Made by a program: the position numbers and the translations under genes
The notes under the pieces: generated by a model
What the model was told of the DNA's origin: nothing
The model's database searches: none
What the model saw: only the letters and a program-made list of their open reading frames with translations
In this document: one piece after another, positions 42,681-46,811 of the stretch
How positions within the stretch are numbered: the first letter of the stretch is position 1
Layout: each line of letters begins with the position of its first letter
DNA from: Acetobacter ascendens
Lineage (GTDB): Bacteria; Pseudomonadota; Alphaproteobacteria; Acetobacterales; Acetobacteraceae
Assembly: GCF_001766235.1 (NCBI RefSeq)
Contig: NZ_CP015166.1
Location: forward strand, 1 to 46,811
Length of the DNA stretch: 46,811 nucleotides
Direction: 5' to 3'

Positions 42681-43736
42681 TCAGGGTTGACCACGCTTAG
42701 CAAACCACGTCTCGCAGAATTTGATGAAATGCCGCTCAGGGTTCTTCGGAGCGATCTCGTTATCACCCAGCCACATGCGCCATTCTCTTTCGAGATGATG
42801 CACATCCCACCCTGGCGCGATGTTCCGAGCATCCCCGTAAATATCAGGATCGAGCGCACCCATCCAAGCCTCGGCTGCTGGCTCGGCAGCTTTCATTGTG
42901 CCGCGATTGATGAATGTTACCATGTCTTTCTGAGAATCGAATTCGACACGGTAATCCGGTAGATGATCGCTTGCAGCGAGGTTCTTTATCATCTGTCGGA
43001 ATAATTTTTCTGGGCTTTGAGAGCCTGATTTTTTCAGTAGGATCTCAAGAGAGGCTTTCCATACCGCTTGCTGACCGCAATGTTTGCGAGCGAGTTCATA
43101 AACGCGTCGTTCCAGCGGTTTGCGTAGCCGGAAATAATCACGATGCAGTGTCAGAACATCATTGCTCTTAATTGCGTTAAAGACCCAATCCGACAGCTTG
43201 ATCTCGCAATGCAATAGGCGACCGTCGAGGCCAAGTTTGCGGCGGATGGATGAAGCGTCGATCAGGCCAAAACCGTCCACCTGTTCTTCGTCGCCTGTAA
43301 CAATGTTAGTGCGGATACGTGTGCCTTCAAGGCGGTCGAGGGCTTCGATGAGGGCTTTGTAGTCCTTACCTGCCGTTCCGCGATTGGTGAAGATGAGTAA
43401 GTCGCGGCTGCTGATCCTCACCCGTTGCGATACTTTTTCCCCGGCCTTTAGTTTCGCCATGATCTGCGAAATACAGTAAATCAGAATATCCTTATCGTAG
43501 ATTGTAGCAAGACCCTTCACGCTTGGCGTGATTTCCAGCCATTGCCCGTTATGTTCATAGCGACGAACGGAAGTTTCGGGTTTTTTCGACAGGGAATAGA
43601 ACGGATGCTCCATTTGCGGCATCACGTCCTTAAGCACGGCATCTGCCACGTCGCAGATGAATAAGTCATGCTGCGGATGACGCTCCGGCAGGAGGGCCTC
43701 ATGAACAACAGGCAGATTCGGGGTTTCAGATACCAT
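42681..43736 (-). CDS. repA: RepA replication initiator of iteron plasmid
   Basis: A 351-residue initiator of the alphaproteobacterial RepA (RPA) family. Typical blocks are MEHPFYSLSKKPETSVRRYE, WLEITPSVKGLATIYDKDIL IYCISQIMAKL, RVRISSRDLLIFTNRGTAGK DYKALIEALDRLEGTRIRTN and DYFRLRKPLERRVYELARKH C. It binds iterons and opens the origin. Six iterons start only 9 bases upstream of its start codon, where they would also repress the gene. The length is normal and the gene is intact. Confidence 0.92.
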   Translation of the reverse strand: MVSETPNLPVVHEALLPERHPQHDLFICDVADAVLKDVMPQMEHPFYSLSKKPETSVRRYEHNGQWLEITPSVKGLATIYDKDILIYCISQIMAKLKAGEKVSQRVRISSRDLLIFTNRGTAGKDYKALIEALDRLEGTRIRTNIVTGDEEQVDGFGLIDASSIRRKLGLDGRLLHCEIKLSDWVFNAIKSNDVLTLHRDYFRLRKPLERRVYELARKHCGQQAVWKASLEILLKKSGSQSPEKLFRQMIKNLAASDHLPDYRVEFDSQKDMVTFINRGTMKAAEPAAEAWMGALDPDIYGDARNIAPGWDVHHLEREWRMWLGDNEIAPKNPERHFIKFCETWFAKRGQP

Positions 43737-43744
43737 GCCTAAAG

Positions 43745-43892
43745 TTCGGGGTTTTAAATACCTGCGTCAAGTGATTCGGGGTTTTAAATACCGAAACCGA
43801 GATTCGGGGTTTTAAATACCGAGACCGAGATTCGGGGTTTTAAATACCGAGATTCGGGGTTTTAAATACCGAGATTCGGGGTTTTAAATACC
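43745..43892 (-). repeat. Six iterons of the RepA origin
   Basis: ATTCGGGGTTTTAAATACC occurs at 43774, 43802, 43830, 43852 and 43874; a first copy starting TTCGGGG is at 43745. Spacing is 28-30, 28, 28, 22 and 22 bases. This is the RepA-binding array of the origin and the repA control region. Confidence 0.93.
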
Positions 43893-44250
43893 AAACCGAG
43901 AAAAAAACCAGAAATTCCGTTTTTATATCAATGTGTTAAATGGATGCTAGAATCGCTTAACACAGAATCTAACACCTATTTAACACCTCTCTAACCATTT
44001 GATCTGTGGATAACTCACAAACCTCAAAAATTTCCAACCAAATTGAACCCAAACACCGCCTCTTGGGAGCTCCGCCCCCGCCGGCTCGCGGCCTACGGCC
44101 GCCCCAATCGCGCATAGCGCGATCTCCCCCCGGCATCCCCCTGCTCGGCCCTTTGGGCCTGCACTGAACGGACACGCCTACGGCGCAAAGTCATGATCTG
44201 ACGATGCGTTTCCGCATCGTCTCTCCACCAGAGCACCTTCCTCATCCACG
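43893..44250. other. AT-rich origin segment with DnaA box, then hairpin cluster
   Basis: A perfect DnaA box (TGTGGATAA, 44005-44013) lies beside several TTAACAC words (43930-43985). The origin therefore probably extends to about 44015. From 44060 a GC-rich tract holds short palindromes: ATCGCGC/GCGCGAT (44107-44123), GGCCC-TTT-GGGCC (near 44150) and GACGATGCG/CGCATCGTC (44200-44221). No gene is seen. Confidence 0.65.
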
Positions 44251-44578
44251 TTGGCGCCTTCGACGCCCTATGGGGCTCCCCCGTTCAGCGCTCACCCAAC
44301 GCCTGCAACATCAGAAGAACCGGGCAAAACCATAAACTGCTCAAGACACATCGGAGTTCAGGCGATCATTCAGCAGCTCACGTGTCGCAACATGCCCGCT
44401 AGACGCCATAGGATGGCCGTACAGGCGTTATCAGATGTCGTGGCTGTTTGGGTGTCTGTAACGGGTGTTGTGGCCTGTGCGACCATCCATAGTACCCTGC
44501 GGGGCTTGATAGGCTGGCCATTGCCTATTCGCCTGAGTACGTCAGAAAAATGCATGATGGTTGCTGAAACCGCAAACA
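44251..44578. other. Gap before the Doc-type toxin-antitoxin pair
   Basis: Frames here lack start signals and motifs. I see no gene; it separates the origin from the toxin-antitoxin block. Confidence 0.4.
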
Positions 44579-44598
44579 GTTATTACATTGGTAATAAC
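44579..44598. promoter_or_regulatory. Palindrome before the AbrB-type antitoxin
   Basis: GTTATTAC-ATTG-GTAATAAC is a perfect 8-bp-arm palindrome 18 bases before the antitoxin start, a likely operator. Confidence 0.5.
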
Positions 44599-44616
44599 AT
44601 TGGGGTGGGATTCACT

Positions 44617-44844
44617 ATGGTCGAACTGAAAGTGCGAAAATTCGGAAACTCACTCGGGGTAGTACTGCCCAAGGAAGTGATCTCACGGCTGAATACCCAA
44701 GACGGTGCGCCCCTGTATCTGACCGAAGCACCAGACGGCGGATATCGGCTCGTGCCCTATGATCCTGACTTCGAAACCAAAATGACAAAGGCTGAGGATA
44801 TTATGCGGCGCTACCGTGATACGCTGCATGTGCTGGCCCAATGA
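44617..44844 (+). CDS. AbrB/MazE-type antitoxin
   Basis: A 75-residue protein starting MVELKVRKFGNSLGVVLPKE. The KVRKFGNSLGVVLPKEVISR LN pattern is a swapped-hairpin AbrB/MazE DNA-binding domain. The last 30 residues would bind the toxin. The stop overlaps the toxin start by 4 bases. A much longer upstream reading frame exists but has no coding signs. Confidence 0.85.
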   Translation: MVELKVRKFGNSLGVVLPKEVISRLNTQDGAPLYLTEAPDGGYRLVPYDPDFETKMTKAEDIMRRYRDTLHVLAQ

Positions 44845-45236
44845 CAGCGTTCGTCTGGATAGACGAACGGGATACCCTGATCCTGCATGACCGGCTGTTA
44901 GCGGCGCATGGCGGCGCTTCCGGCGTACGGGATGCAGGTCTTCTGAAATCCGCGCTTGCCCGGCCACAGCAGCATGCGGCCTATGCGGATCCGCTGGATC
45001 CAGTATTTCTTGCGGCCGTCTATACAGCGGGTATCGTCAAAAACCATCCTTTCATCGACGGGAACAAGCGTACGGGCTTTGTGCTCGGTGTGCTGTTTCT
45101 GGAACTCAACGGCTATCGTTTCACGGCAGTCCAGGAAGATGCAGCAAATGCGGTTCTCGCGCTGGCAGCAGGTCAGATGGACGAACTGGGCTATGCGGCA
45201 TTCCTGACCGCCAATGTCGCATCCGAAAGGGTATGA
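44841..45236 (+). CDS. doc: Doc-type (death on curing) Fic-fold toxin
   Basis: A 131-residue protein. The Fic/Doc signature HPFIDGNKRTG is at residues 69-79; FVWIDERDTLILHDRLLAAH and GGASGVRDAGLLKSALARPQ are typical of the Doc N-terminus. Doc phosphorylates elongation factor Tu and so stops translation. Pairing with an AbrB-type antitoxin rather than Phd is a known variation. Catalytic residues are intact. Confidence 0.88.
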   Translation: MTAFVWIDERDTLILHDRLLAAHGGASGVRDAGLLKSALARPQQHAAYADPLDPVFLAAVYTAGIVKNHPFIDGNKRTGFVLGVLFLELNGYRFTAVQEDAANAVLALAAGQMDELGYAAFLTANVASERV

Positions 45237-45363
45237 CGGTAAACGAGGAACGCGATGAGTGTGCTTTTTTCGTTTCCTGAGGTGGCTCTGGCGACATTTG
45301 TCTTGATGGACCAGACTAATATGGCTAAGTCTTTTTTTTGAGTAAACTCAGGAGGCTTTCGCC

Positions 45364-45609
45364 ATGCGCACGGTCAACATCCACGAAGCCAAGACCCATC
45401 TGTCCCGGCTGATTGACGCGGCCATGAAAGGGGAAAGCTTCATCATTGCCAAAGCCGGCCGGCCGATGGTGCGGGTCAGCCCGATTACGGCTCCTGAAGA
45501 GTTACAGCAACGGCGTCTGGGGTTTCTTGCTGGAAAAATCCGGGTGCCCGAAGATTTTGATCGCATGGGACAGGACGATATTGTGTCTCTGTTCGACGGT
45601 CAGGCATGA
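45364..45609 (+). CDS. Phd/YefM-type antitoxin
   Basis: An 81-residue protein starting MRTVNIHEAKTHLSRLIDAA with CAGGAGG at 45350. VNIHEAKTHLSRLIDAAMKG ESFIIAKAGRPMVRVSP is the Phd/YefM domain. The C-terminal 30 residues are a toxin-binding tail. It overlaps the next gene by 4 bases. Confidence 0.88.
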   Translation: MRTVNIHEAKTHLSRLIDAAMKGESFIIAKAGRPMVRVSPITAPEELQQRRLGFLAGKIRVPEDFDRMGQDDIVSLFDGQA

Positions 45610-45992
45610 GGCTTCTTCTGGATACCCATCTGCTGCTCTGGGCAGCCGGAGAGCCAGATAAGCTGTCAGCACGGGCGAGAACCCTGATGGAAGATCCGGG
45701 CAATGATCTGGTCTTCAGTGCGGCCAGTCTCTGGGAGATCACCATTAAGACCGGGCTGGGACGGGCAGACTTCCAGGTCGATCCTCATCTGCTGCGACGC
45801 GGTCTGATCGAAAACGGTTATGAGGAGTTACCGATCACCAGCCAGCACGCCTTGGCAGTCGGACAACTGCCAGATGTGCATCGGGATCCCTTTGATCGGA
45901 TCCTTGTGGCACAGGCCACGGTGGAAGGAGTGCTTCTGCTGACCCATGATCCGCTGGTAAAGGCTTATCCAGGCCCGATCGAAGCCGTCTGA
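45606..45992 (+). CDS. vapC: VapC-like PIN-domain toxin
   Basis: A 128-residue PIN nuclease. Acidic residues D6 (LLLDTHLLLW), E44 (SLWEITIKTGLG) and D93/D96 (VHRDPFDRILVAQA), followed by LLTHDPLVKAYP, form the metal site. VapC toxins cut tRNA or rRNA. Together with the Phd-type antitoxin it is a complete stability pair. Confidence 0.9.
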   Translation: MRLLLDTHLLLWAAGEPDKLSARARTLMEDPGNDLVFSAASLWEITIKTGLGRADFQVDPHLLRRGLIENGYEELPITSQHALAVGQLPDVHRDPFDRILVAQATVEGVLLLTHDPLVKAYPGPIEAV

Positions 45993-46007
45993 AGGAGATC
46001 GACCAGT

Positions 46008-46190
46008 ATGAGCTACAAAAATAGGTCCATGCCCTCGCTGCACAGTGACGAAGCGGCCGAGGATTTCGTCGCGACCGTCGATCTGACCCGGTATGACCTG
46101 TCCGGTTTCAAGCCCATGCGCTTTGAGATCGAACCCAAGGCGGCTGCCCTCAACATGCGCCTGCCGGCGTCCCTGCTGGAGACCGATGTC
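46008..46190 (+). pseudogene. CopG/BrnA-type antitoxin, truncated by a Tn3 remnant
   Basis: About 61 residues: MSYKNRSMPSLHSDEAAEDF, then VDLTRYDLSGFKPMRFEIEP and AAALNMRLPASLLETDV. The pattern S.EAAEDFV...DLS.F....FE....A..NMRLP..LLE is the N-terminus of CopG-family antitoxins with a ribbon-helix-helix end. The sequence breaks off at 46190 where a Tn3-type end begins, before the second helix. The usual toxin gene is not seen. Confidence 0.7.
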
Positions 46191-46802
46191 GGGGTCACGA
46201 CACGAAAGTGTATTTTACGTACGCTTAGGGTGAACACCTACAGAACCGCCAGCATTGGGGTTCAAGCGACAAGCAGGGATGCAGGCACCCGAAGCGGTCG
46301 TAACGCGTCGACGTCGGGTTGTTCATCGACATTCCAGCGATAGTCCCCTGTCAGAGAGATATGCTCCCAACCGAGGGGTGCAATATGCCGCGCCAGGTCA
46401 TCGGAAATGCCGAGCGTTACGATGGAAGACTGAAGATAGCGCGTATTCCATAGGATAACCGCTGCCACCAGCAGGTTTAAACCTGATGCCCGATAGGCCT
46501 GATTTTCAAAACGCCGATCCCCTGTTCGCATCTGGGGTTCAACGTGACACCCATGACTATTTCACATGCTGACATCCCCCATATAGACGAGGCACAACGC
46601 ATTATAATTTGTGGCATGTATCTCTTACGAAACAGTGCCAATATCTACACCCCAGTGACGCATCCGGCGCTCGCCCCGCCACAGGATGTCGAACGCTACC
46701 GATTTCGGCATAAGCACGTCTTTCACAGTAGGGACTCTGCGAGAGCGTTCCATAGGTGTTCACCCCAAGCGTACGCAACACGCACTTTCGTGTAGTCAGC
46801 CC
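46191..46802. mobile_element. Mini Tn3-derived element with both 38-bp ends
   Basis: Ends 46191-46228 and 46765-46802 are the same imperfect 38-bp pair as at 8039 and 9740 (about 30 of 38 positions agree). The interior is a transposase C-terminal fragment (46262-46531, RTGDRRFENQAYRASGLNLL...LGWEHISLTGDYRW) fused to the opposite end region (from about 46534). It cannot move by itself but could be moved by a full relative. Outer bases ATGTC and AAGAT do not match, so the flanks have been rearranged. Confidence 0.82.
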
Positions 46803-46811
46803 AAGATGCTC

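Noticed and set aside
43745..43892. CRISPR array
   Set aside because: The repeats are 19 bp with spacers of only 3-10 bases of related sequence, next to repA. They are iterons.

Overview
The window reads as a mosaic plasmid of an alphaproteobacterium, most likely an acetic acid bacterium (Acetobacteraceae). That assignment is an inference from the type of Rep and ParA modules, the MobA/MobL relaxase remnant, the hopanoid-methylase-like radical SAM gene and the overall gene style; no rRNA or other taxonomic marker is present. The two ends of the window appear to join almost perfectly within one gene (a rep-type helix-turn-helix gene cut at position 1), so this may be a whole circular replicon of about 46.8 kb.

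Layout: (1) 1-7724: tail of a helix-turn-helix replication-type gene, a ParA gene with an altered Walker A motif, its small partner gene interrupted by a 4,662-bp Tn3-family transposon (1292-5953, target duplication AAAGA), a serine resolvase and a PemI/PemK-type toxin-antitoxin pair. (2) 7760-9740: remnants of a second Tn3-family element enclosing an orphan VbhA-like antitoxin gene between inverted repeats. (3) 9741-26146: a defence island with a type I restriction-modification operon (half-HsdS, HsdM, HsdS, HsdR, YgjP-like metallopeptidase), a convergent 1,481-residue nuclease-STAND ATPase of Avs-like architecture, and a complete second Tn3-family transposon (22459-26146). (4) 26147-33821: what looks like the original small plasmid of about 7.7 kb, carrying the two halves of a VapE/D5-like replication helicase gene, a helix-turn-helix rep-type gene, a relaxase remnant, a complete type II restriction-modification system with controller protein, and a RepL-like replication operon. 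(5) 33822-46811: a truncated inverted copy of the second Tn3 transposon, a 301-residue protein of unknown function, an HpnP-like B12-dependent radical SAM enzyme, a Tn552-type transposon, a serine recombinase, a ParA/partner pair, a RepA initiator with six iterons, and toxin-antitoxin genes ending in a third Tn3-derived remnant.

How it fits together: the helicase gene is split at 33821 and resumes at 26147, with the same five bases (TTCCT) on both sides and an identical 38-bp Tn3 end facing outward on each side. On a circle this means that everything from 33822 through the window ends to 26146 (about 39 kb, including the type I and Avs-like defences, toxin-antitoxins, the RepA/ParA replicon and the radical SAM gene) behaves as one composite insertion into a small plasmid that already carried a type II restriction system. 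Several replication and partition modules, five intact serine recombinases and at least four toxin-antitoxin loci agree with a history of plasmid fusion followed by stabilisation.
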